NCBI RefSeq assembly: GCF_022229005.1
Contig: NZ_JAKKFD010000066.1
Location: 62,001 to 126,000, forward strand
Reading direction: 5' to 3'
Origin: Micromonospora trifolii
GTDB taxonomy: Bacteria; Actinomycetota; Actinomycetes; Mycobacteriales; Micromonosporaceae
DNA: 64,000 nt
Shown piece by piece: positions 35,714-43,626 of the stretch. The translations under genes and the position numbers were made by a program. Position 1 is the stretch's first letter. The number at the start of each line of letters is the position of its first letter. The notes beneath the pieces are model-generated. The model had not been told where the DNA came from. It saw only the letters and a list, made by a program, of their open reading frames with translations, and did no database searches.

Positions 35714-36733
35714 TCAGAGCAGCGACATGTGGACGTGGTCGGTGTGGTTCGACGGCCCGCTGTACGAACTCCAACCGGTGGCCGGGAACCAGATCTGCCG
35801 GTTCCAGATCACGTAGTAGATGCCGAGCCGGTCGGCGTTACGGATGAGGAACGCGGCGACGTTGTTGCCGTACGTCCGGGTGTCGTTGTTGTGCCACGGG
35901 GAGAACCCGCTCTTCTGTAGCGACCAGTCGCAGGCGCGGCCCTTCGGGTGCTCCCACGGCCCGCCGGGGCGGTAACAGCCGACGAACCGGTTGAAGCCGG
36001 CCGCCTTGACCTCCTTGTACGCGTGCAGCGTGCGCGGCGTGATGCAGCCGGACGTGGTGGGGTCCTTCTCGCTGCACGACTGGGCCTTCCAGTCACCGTC
36101 GGCCGTGCGACCCGGGCCGATCTTCGCGACCTTGGAGGTGGCATCCACCAGGCCGCCGGTGAAACCCTTGCCGCCGACGAGGGAGAGCGCCTTGTCGGCC
36201 TCGCTCTTGCGCTTCGCCATCAGGGCGGTCTGCTTCTGCTGCTCGCGGACCTCGGTGTCGAGGGCCAGCTTGGCCTGCTCGGCGCGGGCCTTCACCTCGT
36301 TGACCTCGGAGAGCTTCTTCTCGTTGACCATGTTCATCTCGTCGAGCATCCCGGCGCGCTGGACGAACGAGTCGGGCGCTTCGCTCTCCAGCAGCATCGC
36401 GACCGCGCCGATCCGGCCGGTCCGGTACGCCTGGGCGGCGATTTGCCCGACCTGCGGGGCCAACGCGTCCAGGTCGGCCTTGGCCCGGTTGACCTCCGCG
36501 GCCAACTCGCCCTGCCGCTTCTTGGACTTGTCCAGCTTGGACTTCGCGGCGGAGTAGTCGCGGTTGGCCTGCTCGATGACGTCGTTGAGCAGCTTGGGTT
36601 CGCCGTCCTCCTCGTGCCCGGACGGTGTGGGGGTCGTCGGGGCGGCGTGCGCCGGGAGCGGCCCGGCGAGCACGGTAAGTGCGGCGATCACGGCCACCAC
36701 GGGAGTCAACCAGCGGCGTAGGGGTGCCGTCAC
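35714..36733 (-). CDS. Secreted coiled-coil protein with ARB_07466-like C-terminal domain
   Basis: A 339-residue exported protein with a signal peptide (1-31, VIAALTVLAGPLPAHAA), a coiled-coil segment at about 45-180 (NRDYSAAKSKLDKSKKRQGE and following) as in PcsB/RipC-type wall hydrolases, and a C-terminal domain with HPKGRACDWS, WNRQIWFPATGWSSY and NHTDHVHMSLL. The last domain resembles the VldE/ARB_07466-like family, with His/Asp residues that could bind zinc, but catalysis is not proved. The GTG start follows GGAAGGGAAC and is preceded by a c-di-AMP riboswitch, typical for wall-remodelling genes. A role in peptidoglycan turnover is inferred. Confidence 0.82.
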   Translation of the reverse strand: MTAPLRRWLTPVVAVIAALTVLAGPLPAHAAPTTPTPSGHEEDGEPKLLNDVIEQANRDYSAAKSKLDKSKKRQGELAAEVNRAKADLDALAPQVGQIAAQAYRTGRIGAVAMLLESEAPDSFVQRAGMLDEMNMVNEKKLSEVNEVKARAEQAKLALDTEVREQQKQTALMAKRKSEADKALSLVGGKGFTGGLVDATSKVAKIGPGRTADGDWKAQSCSEKDPTTSGCITPRTLHAYKEVKAAGFNRFVGCYRPGGPWEHPKGRACDWSLQKSGFSPWHNNDTRTYGNNVAAFLIRNADRLGIYYVIWNRQIWFPATGWSSYSGPSNHTDHVHMSLL

Positions 36734-36747
36734 AATGTTCCCTTCCG

Positions 36748-36862
36748 TCGACCGCCGACCGGGTTAGCTGACGGGTTCGGGGCGGAAGTGGCCCCTACCG
36801 CTGACGCGGATTCACCCCAGGTACCTGGGTCCCCGGCTCGCCGGTTGGCGATTGGGCGGTGG
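36748..36862 (-). promoter_or_regulatory. ydaO-yuaA type c-di-AMP riboswitch
   Basis: Read on the minus strand the conserved blocks appear in order: GAGCCGGGGACCCA, GGGGTGAATCC (36808-36818), GGGGCCACTTCCGCCCCGAA and CCGTCAGCTAACCCGG (36759-36774), then GGCGG. This is the ydaO signature. It sits 15 bp before the ribosome site region of the coiled-coil wall protein gene. ydaO RNAs switch off expression when c-di-AMP is high. Boundaries are approximate; the outer P1 stem was not modelled. Confidence 0.88.
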
Positions 36863-37034
36863 CACCGCAGGCGCCGCTTCGCGCCTTCATCGGTAACCGG
36901 CAGCGAGGTTACCCGAGAGTCGACCAGGTGAGCTACGCCTGGATGCCGACCAAAAGCGTCATTTCGCCATAGCGTTGAGTGACCAGTGACGCGGTTCTCA
37001 GGGTGGATGCCCGATCTGGTCACGCTGAGGAGTG

Positions 37035-38522
37035 TCACCATGCCGTATCCGTGCTCCTGTTCGACTCCGGCCACCGGTCGGTGGCCTCGGATGGGGGTGT
37101 GGCCCGCGTCTGGTCCGGCTCGTCGGAGCCGGCCGTTCGCGGTGAGATGAGTGCGGCCAGTGCCTCGCGGCGGTCCGGTTGGGGCCGGGACGCCGGAGCG
37201 TCGGTGGACGCCGTGGCAGCGCTACGCCCGGCGGCGGTCACCACCGCGGCCAGCCCGGTGGTCAGCGGCACGGCGGCGATCAGACCGAGGGTGGCGACCG
37301 CGCTCCGGACGATCTCCTGCGCGAGGAACTCACTGGTGAGGATCTGCCCGATCGGCCGTGCGTCGGCGGTGAGCAGGAGCAGCAGCGGCAGTGACGCGCC
37401 CGCGTACGCCAGCACGATGGTGTTGACAGTGGAGGCGATGTGCGCGCGGCCGACCCGGGTGGCCGCGCGGTACAGCTGCAACCGGGTCAGCCCGGGGTTG
37501 GCGTTCGCCAGTTCGGTGACTGTGGCCGCCTGGGTGACAGTCACGTCGTCGAGCACCCCGAGCGAGCCGATGATGATCCCGGCGAGCAGCAGACCGTGCA
37601 GGTCCACGTCGCCCTGGAACATCGACAGGGTGGTGGCGTCCTCGCTGCCGAAGCCGGTGAGGTGGGTCGCGGCAGTGGCGATGGTGGCGAGCACGCCGGT
37701 CAGCACCAGGCTACCCAGGGTGCCCAGCACCGCGACCGAGGTCTGTGCGGTGACCCCGTGGGTCAGATAGAGCACCACGAACATGATGAGGGCCGCGCCG
37801 ACCACCGCCACCAGCAGCGGTGACCTGCCGGCGCTGATACCCGGCAGCACGAAGGTGAGCAGGATGGCGAAGCTGGCGGCCAGCCCGGCGAGCGCGGCCA
37901 GACCTCGCCACCGACCGAACGCGACGATCGCGGCCGCGAAGATCACCGCCAGCCACACCATCGGGGTGCCGCGTTGGTGCTCGGCGATGTTCCAGTTGCT
38001 GGTGGTGGGATCGGTCGGGTCGGCCAGCTCGACCAGGATGACCTCGTCGCCGACCTCGACCCGGGGTGCGCCGGGCCCGTCGGGCACCGGTGTCCGTACC
38101 TGCTGGCCGGCGGTCGGCCCGTCGTCCACCAGGACGTCGACAGTGCCGCACCGCCCGTCGCCGACCCTGGGTGTGCCCTCGGGGGCCGACGGCGCCGGCG
38201 GGCACGGCTCGCTCACCACCCGGGTGACCGTCCCGGGGTAGCGCGGCACGTCCGCACCACCATCGGTCTGCGGTGATCCGCCGCGCGGCCAGAGCAGCAC
38301 CGCGGCCAGCACTGTGGCGACGAACAGGGGTACCACAGTCACGATGAGGATCCGTCGCACCCGTGGTGGGGCGGACGGAGCACTGTGAGTGTGGTCGGCG
38401 GCCAAGGCGAGTCTCCCAACGATCCGGTGCGGGATACGGGTCAGCGGGCCGGGCGGTTCACCGTTGCGGTGGAAACGCTGCGGACGGCGCGGCGGATCGC
38501 TGCCTGACGACCGCTTGATCAC
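37035..38522 (-). CDS. YibE/F family membrane protein
   Basis: A 495-residue protein with one N-terminal helix (about 58-78), an extracytoplasmic domain with TVTRVVSEPCPPAP and GDGRCGTVDVLV (two cysteines), then six or seven helices carrying SLGVLDDVTVTQAATV, the best YibE/F signature. Its function is unknown; transport is often proposed. The GTG at 38522 has a weak ribosome site, and a later start is possible because the first 45 residues are polar. It is monocistronic, with 178 bp to csoR. Confidence 0.85.
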   Translation of the reverse strand: MIKRSSGSDPPRRPQRFHRNGEPPGPLTRIPHRIVGRLALAADHTHSAPSAPPRVRRILIVTVVPLFVATVLAAVLLWPRGGSPQTDGGADVPRYPGTVTRVVSEPCPPAPSAPEGTPRVGDGRCGTVDVLVDDGPTAGQQVRTPVPDGPGAPRVEVGDEVILVELADPTDPTTSNWNIAEHQRGTPMVWLAVIFAAAIVAFGRWRGLAALAGLAASFAILLTFVLPGISAGRSPLLVAVVGAALIMFVVLYLTHGVTAQTSVAVLGTLGSLVLTGVLATIATAATHLTGFGSEDATTLSMFQGDVDLHGLLLAGIIIGSLGVLDDVTVTQAATVTELANANPGLTRLQLYRAATRVGRAHIASTVNTIVLAYAGASLPLLLLLTADARPIGQILTSEFLAQEIVRSAVATLGLIAAVPLTTGLAAVVTAAGRSAATASTDAPASRPQPDRREALAALISPRTAGSDEPDQTRATPPSEATDRWPESNRSTDTAW

Positions 38523-38700
38523 GGACGGTCAGTGCTCGGCCCGGTCGGCCGGGGACGACGCCACGAGGTGGCGGCGCCGGTGCCCGACCGTGCAGCGGCA
38601 TACGGAGAGCCATCGTGGGAGATGCTAGCCAGCCCGCCCGGGGGTCGCAGGTCGTGGCGGAGTGTCGGGTACTCGAGGCGCCCGCGTGGCGGCCCGGCGG

Positions 38701-38997
38701 TCAGCCGCGCTTCATGAGCCGGCCGACCGCCGCCATCATCTCGGTGGCCATCTCGTCGGCCCGACCTTCGGCGGCGCCCTCGTGCATGCAGTGCCGGGCG
38801 TGACCGTCGAGCAGCCCGAGGGCCACCTTGTCGAGGGCGGCCTGGATGGCGGAGATCTGGGTGAGCACGTCGATGCAGTAGCGGTCGTCGTCGACCATCT
38901 TCTCGATGCCCCGGACCTGCCCCTCGACGCGGCGGAGCCGCGCGAGCAGCTGGTCCTTGCTGGCGGTGTATCCGCGGATCGGGGTGGGTGCGGTCAT
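38701..38997 (-). CDS. csoR: CsoR-family copper-sensing repressor
   Basis: A 98-residue all-helical repressor that leaves DNA when Cu(I) binds. The Cu ligands are Cys41 (DDRYCIDV), His66 (GLLDGHARH) and Cys70 (HCMHEG); the spacing equals that of the Cys36/His61/Cys65 triad of the M. tuberculosis protein. The ATG chosen gives MTAPTPIRGYT; the frame continues further into the operator region and was not used. Two CsoR-like palindromes lie just upstream, between it and the divergent copper operon, so it should control both itself and copZ-copA. Confidence 0.93.
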   Translation of the reverse strand: MTAPTPIRGYTASKDQLLARLRRVEGQVRGIEKMVDDDRYCIDVLTQISAIQAALDKVALGLLDGHARHCMHEGAAEGRADEMATEMMAAVGRLMKRG

Positions 38998-39013
38998 GCC
39001 GACCAGGATAGCG

Positions 39014-39028
39014 TACCCCCAGGGGGTA
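39014..39028. promoter_or_regulatory. CsoR-like operator 1
   Basis: Perfect palindrome TACCCCC-A-GGGGGTA in the csoR/copZ divergent gap, 17 bp before csoR. It matches the GC-rich CsoR box (TACCCnnnnGGGTA type). Confidence 0.82.
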
Positions 39029-39051
39029 TGGTACGGTCGTGTTCTGGTGAG

Positions 39052-39067
39052 ATACCCCCACCGGGTA
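39052..39067. promoter_or_regulatory. CsoR-like operator 2
   Basis: ATACCCCCACCGGGTA, an imperfect copy of the same box, 26 bp before copZ. Two boxes 23 bp apart would allow separate control of the two directions. Confidence 0.7.
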
Positions 39068-39092
39068 CCGGTACCGTAAAGGAGACGATTCA

Positions 39093-39302
39093 ATGGTCGA
39101 CACGACGTACCAGGTGCAGGGCATGACCTGCGGGCACTGCGTCAGCGCGGTGAGCGCCGAGGTCGGCGCCATCGCGGGGGTGCGCGACGTCCAGGTCGAC
39201 CTCGCGGCCGGCCGGGTCACTGTCAGCAGCGATCAGCCGCTGGACACCGCCGTTGTCCGGGCCGCCGTCGACGAGGCCGGCTACGACCTCGTCGACGCGT
39301 GA
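39093..39302 (+). CDS. copZ: Copper chaperone CopZ, heavy-metal-associated domain
   Basis: A 69-residue single HMA domain with the Cu(I) site GMTCGHC (residues 10-16) and a typical ferredoxin-like fold length. It hands copper to the CopA ATPase encoded two genes downstream. AAAGGAGA precedes the ATG. Regulation by CsoR is expected from the two upstream boxes. Confidence 0.94.
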   Translation: MVDTTYQVQGMTCGHCVSAVSAEVGAIAGVRDVQVDLAAGRVTVSSDQPLDTAVVRAAVDEAGYDLVDA

Positions 39303-39315
39303 TCGGGGGGCCGGC

Positions 39316-40263
39316 GTGCGTACCGTGACGAGACTGGCCGGGTTCGCCGTCGGCCTCGCGGCGGTCTTCGGCACGACGTACGGGATCGGCCGGGTCGTCG
39401 AGCGCGCCCCGGCGGTCGAGGGCCGGCACGACGGCGGCGCCGCCCGTGCGACGGGCGGGCACGACGAGACGGCCGCCCGGCTTCCCGGCGGGCTGCTCGT
39501 CTCCGACCGGGGCTACACCCTCCAACCGCTCGACGCCCCCACCGGCGAGTTCGCCTTCCGGATCGCGGGGCCGGACGGTCAACCGGTCACCCGGTACGAC
39601 GTGGCGCACGACAAGCAGATGCACCTGATCGTCGCCCGACGGGACCTCTCCGGCTTCCGCCACGTCCACCCCGAGCTGGCTCCGGACGGCACCTGGCGGG
39701 TCGACACCCCGCTGACCGGCCCCGGGCAGTGGCGGGCGTTCGCCGACTTTGCCCCGACCGGTGGCGAGCCGCTGACCCTCGGCGTGGACGTGACAGTCCC
39801 CGGCGAGCTGACCGAACGGCCGTTGCCCGCCCCGGCGACCAGCACCACCGTCGACGGCTACACGGTCGCCCTGACCGGTACGCCGCAGCCGGGCCGCACG
39901 TCGTCGCTGACCCTGACCGTCAGTCGGGACGGGCAGCCGGTCACCGACCTGGAGCCCTACCTGGGCGCGTACGGGCACCTGGTGGCGCTGCGCCGGGGTG
40001 ATCTGGCCTACCTGCACGTGCACCCGGACGGGACGCCTGGCGATGGGCGCACCCGGCCCGGTCCGGCCGTCACCTTCCTCGCCGAGGTGCCCTCGGCCGG
40101 CAGCTACCGGCTCTACCTCGACTTCCAACACGGGGGGCGAGTGCACACTGCCGAGTTCACGGTGGTCGCCGGCGCTGCCCCGACCGCAGACGCCCCCACC
40201 CCGAGCGGACCCGCACCGACCGGCGGGGCCGGCCACGGCACCCCCGGGCACGGACACAACTGA
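39316..40263 (+). CDS. Copper-operon membrane-anchored His-rich protein
   Basis: A 315-residue protein between copZ and copA. One N-terminal helix (about 5-25, LAGFAVGLAAVFGTTYGIG) anchors it, and the rest lies outside the cell. Metal-type histidines are spread over it: DKQMHLI, FRHVHPEL, AYGHLVAL, YLHVHPDG, and a His-rich end GGAGHGTPGHGHN. Two copies of an HxHP motif (HVHP) suggest two similar beta domains. It fits the actinobacterial copper-resistance partner family that often lies with copZ-copA, possibly binding copper in the cell envelope. GTG start after GGGGGGCC. Confidence 0.75.
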   Translation: MRTVTRLAGFAVGLAAVFGTTYGIGRVVERAPAVEGRHDGGAARATGGHDETAARLPGGLLVSDRGYTLQPLDAPTGEFAFRIAGPDGQPVTRYDVAHDKQMHLIVARRDLSGFRHVHPELAPDGTWRVDTPLTGPGQWRAFADFAPTGGEPLTLGVDVTVPGELTERPLPAPATSTTVDGYTVALTGTPQPGRTSSLTLTVSRDGQPVTDLEPYLGAYGHLVALRRGDLAYLHVHPDGTPGDGRTRPGPAVTFLAEVPSAGSYRLYLDFQHGGRVHTAEFTVVAGAAPTADAPTPSGPAPTGGAGHGTPGHGHN

Positions 40264-40275
40264 CGGGACCAGACG

Positions 40276-42522
40276 ATGACCACCACCAGCAGACCGCTGC
40301 CCGAGGCGCCGAACCGGATCGAACTGGCGATCGGCGGGATGACCTGCGCCGCGTGCGCAGCCCGGATCGAGAAGAAGCTCAACCGGATGGACGGGGTGAG
40401 CGCCACCGTCAACTACGCCACCGAGAAGGCGACCGTCCGGTACGCCGACGGTGTCACGCCGGACGACCTGATCGGGACGGTGCAGAAGACCGGCTACACA
40501 GCGGCGTTGCCGGCCCCGCCCAGCGCGGAACCTCCGGTGGACCCATTGCGGGGGCCGCGTACCCGGCTCTGGGTGTCGGTGGCCCTGAGCGTGCCGGTGG
40601 TCCTGCTGGCCATGGTCCCGGCCTGGCAGTTCGACTACTGGCAGTGGCTGTCGTTGACGCTGGCCGCCCCGGTGGTGATCTGGGGTGGGCTGCCGTTCCA
40701 CAGGGCCGCCTGGACGAACCTGCGGCACGGCGCGGCCACCATGGACACGCTGGTGTCGCTCGGCACCCTGGCCGCGTTCGGCTGGTCGCTCTGGGCGCTC
40801 TTCCTCGGTGACGCGGGGATGCCCGGGATGACGCACCCGTTCCGCTTCGACATCACCCGGACCGACGGCGCCGGCAACATCTACCTGGAGGCGGCCGCCG
40901 GCGTCACTGTGTTCATCCTGGCCGGCCGCTACTTCGAGGCCCGGTCCAAGCGGACCGCCGGCGCCGCCCTGCGCGCTCTGCTCGACCTCGGCGCCAAGGA
41001 CGTGGCGGTCCTGCGCGACGGCGTGGAGACCCTGATTCCTGTGGGCCAGCTCGCCGTCGGTGACCGGTTCGTGGTCCGCCCCGGGGAGAAGATCGCCACC
41101 GACGGGGTGGTCGACGAGGGCACCTCCGCTGTCGACGCCAGCATGCTCACCGGTGAGTCGGTGCCGGTCGAGGTCGCCCCGGGCGACGGCGTGGTCGGCG
41201 CCACGATCAACGCGGGTGGTCGGCTGATCGTCACCGCCACCCGGGTCGGCGCGGACACCCAGCTGGCCCGGATGGCCGACCTGGTGGAGCAGGCGCAGAG
41301 CGGCAAGGCGGCCGTCCAGCGGTTGGCGGACCGGATCTCCGGGGTCTTCGTGCCGATCGTCATCACCCTCGCGGTCGGCACGCTCGGCTGGTGGCTCGGC
41401 ACCGGGGCCGGCCCGACCGCCGCGTTCACCGCCGCCGTGGCCGTGCTGATCATCGCCTGTCCGTGCGCGCTCGGCCTGGCGACCCCGACCGCGCTGCTGG
41501 TCGGCACCGGTCGGGGCGCTCAGCTCGGCGTGCTGATCAAGGGCCCGGAGGTGCTGGAGTCGACCCGTCGGGTCGACACCGTGGTGCTCGACAAGACCGG
41601 CACCGTGACGACCGGCCGGATGACACTGGTGGACGTGGTGCCGGCGAGCGGTGTGGACCGGGCCGAGCTGCTCCGGCTCGCCGGGGCGGTGGAGGCCGCC
41701 TCCGAGCACCCGATCGCCCGTGCGGTCGCCGCCGCTGCCACCGACGCCGGCGCGCTGCCGCCGGTGACCGCCTTCGGCAACCTCGAAGGGCTCGGGGTGA
41801 CCGGCACCGTCGACGGGCGTGCCGTGCTGGTCGGCCGGGTCCGGCTGCTGCGCGAGCACGAGATCGACGTACCGCCGGAGGTCGAGTGGGCCGTGCGAGA
41901 CGCGGAGGCTGCCGGACGTACGGCGATCGTCGCCGGCTGGGACGGACGGGCCCGCGGCGTGCTCACCGTCGCCGACGTGGTCCGGCCGACCAGCCGGGCG
42001 GCGGTGGCCCGGCTGCGAGGGCTGGGGCTGACCCCGGTCCTGCTGACCGGTGACAACACCACCGTGGCTCGCGCGGTCGCCGCCGAGGTGGGTGTCGACG
42101 AGGTGATCGCCGAGGTGCTGCCGGCCGGGAAGGTCGACGTGATCAAGCGTCTCCAGGCCGAGGGGCGGTCGGTGGCGATGGTCGGTGACGGGGTCAACGA
42201 CGCCCCGGCGCTGGCCCAGGCCGACCTGGGGTTGGCCATGGGCACCGGCACCGACGTGGCGATCGAGGCGGCCGACCTCACCCTCGTCCGGGGCGACCTG
42301 GACGCCGCGGTGGACGCCATCCGGTTGTCCCGACGCACGCTCGGCATCATCCGGGGCAACCTGGTCTGGGCGTTCGGCTACAACGTGGCGGCCCTGCCGT
42401 TGGCCGCCGCCGGGCTGCTCAACCCGATGATCGCCGGCGCCACGATGGCGCTGTCCTCGGTCTTCGTGGTGGCCAACAGCCTGCGGCTGCGTCGCTTTCG
42501 TCCGGCTGCCGCCGATCTGTGA
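40276..42522 (+). CDS. copA: Copper-translocating P-type ATPase
   Basis: Exports Cu(I) from the cytoplasm. The 748 residues have one HMA domain (GMTCAAC, Cys24 and Cys27), the intramembrane CPC motif Cys395-Pro-Cys397, phosphorylation site Asp439 in DKTGT, SEHPIARAV with the P1B-specific HP, and hinge GDGVNDAPAL. Only one N-terminal metal domain is present; many homologues have two. It begins 12 bp after the His-rich gene and closes the copper operon. Confidence 0.96.
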   Translation: MTTTSRPLPEAPNRIELAIGGMTCAACAARIEKKLNRMDGVSATVNYATEKATVRYADGVTPDDLIGTVQKTGYTAALPAPPSAEPPVDPLRGPRTRLWVSVALSVPVVLLAMVPAWQFDYWQWLSLTLAAPVVIWGGLPFHRAAWTNLRHGAATMDTLVSLGTLAAFGWSLWALFLGDAGMPGMTHPFRFDITRTDGAGNIYLEAAAGVTVFILAGRYFEARSKRTAGAALRALLDLGAKDVAVLRDGVETLIPVGQLAVGDRFVVRPGEKIATDGVVDEGTSAVDASMLTGESVPVEVAPGDGVVGATINAGGRLIVTATRVGADTQLARMADLVEQAQSGKAAVQRLADRISGVFVPIVITLAVGTLGWWLGTGAGPTAAFTAAVAVLIIACPCALGLATPTALLVGTGRGAQLGVLIKGPEVLESTRRVDTVVLDKTGTVTTGRMTLVDVVPASGVDRAELLRLAGAVEAASEHPIARAVAAAATDAGALPPVTAFGNLEGLGVTGTVDGRAVLVGRVRLLREHEIDVPPEVEWAVRDAEAAGRTAIVAGWDGRARGVLTVADVVRPTSRAAVARLRGLGLTPVLLTGDNTTVARAVAAEVGVDEVIAEVLPAGKVDVIKRLQAEGRSVAMVGDGVNDAPALAQADLGLAMGTGTDVAIEAADLTLVRGDLDAAVDAIRLSRRTLGIIRGNLVWAFGYNVAALPLAAAGLLNPMIAGATMALSSVFVVANSLRLRRFRPAAADL

Positions 42523-42532
42523 CGACGGTAAT

Positions 42533-42558
42533 GGTTGGGCCGGTGACGACGGGGGTAC
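42533..42558 (+). promoter_or_regulatory. Sigma-B-like promoter for csbD
   Basis: GGTT, 16 bp, GGGTAC, 39 bp before the ATG of the CsbD-like gene. In Bacillus csbD is sigma-B controlled, which supports the reading. Confidence 0.45.
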
Positions 42559-42596
42559 CTCTGTGGTTGTAGCGACGCTTGCAATGGAGGTTGGCA

Positions 42597-42770
42597 ATGG
42601 GTATCGACGATAAGATCAACAACGCCGCCGAGGACACGACCGGCAAGCTGAAGGAAGGCGCCGGTCGGGCCACCGACAACGAGCAGCTGGAGGCGGAGGG
42701 TCGCGCTGACCAGTCCACCGCCAAGCTCAAGCAGGCGGGCGAGAAGATCAAGGACGCCTTCAAGAGCTGA
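42597..42770 (+). CDS. CsbD-family stress protein
   Basis: A 57-residue hydrophilic protein, starting MGIDDKINNAAEDTTGKLKE and continuing with DNEQLEAEGRADQ and KLKQAGEKIKDAFKS, the CsbD core. Its role is unknown. I chose the ATG after ATGGAGG; another ATG 6 codons upstream lacks a site. The sigma-B-like promoter suits a general stress gene. Confidence 0.88.
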   Translation: MGIDDKINNAAEDTTGKLKEGAGRATDNEQLEAEGRADQSTAKLKQAGEKIKDAFKS

Positions 42771-42785
42771 CGTACGACGTACCCC

Positions 42786-42822
42786 GCACGCCGGGCCGGT
42801 GATGATCACCGGCCCGGCGTGC
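42786..42822. terminator. Hairpin between csbD and the methyltransferase gene
   Basis: An 18-bp perfect inverted repeat centred on 42804, GCACGCCGGGCCGGTGAT and its complement, lying between convergent genes. It should end transcription on both strands. Confidence 0.85.
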
Positions 42823-42878
42823 TGTGTGTCCGGCCCGTCCGGGGCGGCAGCTGCCCGGCCATCGAACCCGCTGTGTGC

Positions 42879-43535
42879 TCAGGGGCGTCGGGTGGCGCGT
42901 ACGACCACGTCGTGCAGCGGAGCTTCCCGGCCCGGCATCGTGCGGCGGTGCTCCTCGGCGGTGCTGATCTCCCAGGTGCTGCTGTCCAGGCCGGCGGTGA
43001 TGTCCGCGAGGGTGACCGATGCCTCGTCCGGCGGGTGGTGCCCGTGCCCCTGCCCGTGTCCGTGCCCCGCCTCGGTGGCGTCCGAGGTGTGCAGATGCCC
43101 GACGATCAGGAGGGTGCCGCCGGGGGCCACCCACCCGGCGATGCGGTCGTAGAAGGCCAGCTGCGGCATCGCGGGGTGCGCGTAGTGCGTCGTGACCAGG
43201 TCGAACCGCGTCTCCGGCGCCCAGGCCGTCAGGTCCGCCTCCACCCACCGCACCCGCTCGGACACCCCGCTCTCCGTCGCGCGCTCCGCGGCCCGGGCGA
43301 GGGCGACGGGTGCGATGTCGACTGCGGTGACCTGCCAGCCCTGGGAGGCGAGCCAGATCGCCTCGGCGCCGGCGCCGCACCCGGCGTCCAACGCCGAGCC
43401 CGGCACCAGAGTGTTGGTCTCCCGGGCCAGGTACGGGTGCGCGGGACTCGTGCTCATCGCACCGGGGCGGTCGTGGTGCGCCTGGTGCCAGTGCCGCTCC
43501 CAGTAGTCCTTGTCGAACTCGTGCTGCTCGGTCAT
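42879..43535 (-). CDS. SAM-dependent methyltransferase with His-rich loop
   Basis: A 218-residue class I methyltransferase. Motif I is LDAGCGAGAEAIWLA, the acidic residue follows in VTAVDIAP and GGTLLIVGHLH is the late strand. A loop inserted before the final strands has the run HGHGQGHGHHPPDE (9 histidines with Gly), which could bind a metal. The ATG gives MTEQHEFDKDYWERHWHQ and is preceded by GAAGGAGCAGG. It is placed just beyond the copper block but convergent to csbD. Substrate unknown; thiopurine/tellurite-type methylation is possible. Confidence 0.85.
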   Translation of the reverse strand: MTEQHEFDKDYWERHWHQAHHDRPGAMSTSPAHPYLARETNTLVPGSALDAGCGAGAEAIWLASQGWQVTAVDIAPVALARAAERATESGVSERVRWVEADLTAWAPETRFDLVTTHYAHPAMPQLAFYDRIAGWVAPGGTLLIVGHLHTSDATEAGHGHGQGHGHHPPDEASVTLADITAGLDSSTWEISTAEEHRRTMPGREAPLHDVVVRATRRP

Positions 43536-43626
43536 CTGTCCTGCTCCTTCGCGGGTCGCCCACGACTGTGACCGCCGACCGGGCAAATGTGCAAAGATTG
43601 TTGCCAAAACGGCAACGCGGCGTCGC

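Noticed and set aside
39223..42597. 1124-residue minus-strand ORF over the copper operon
   Set aside because: It is antisense to copA and the His-rich gene, both with firm motifs; composition is low complexity.
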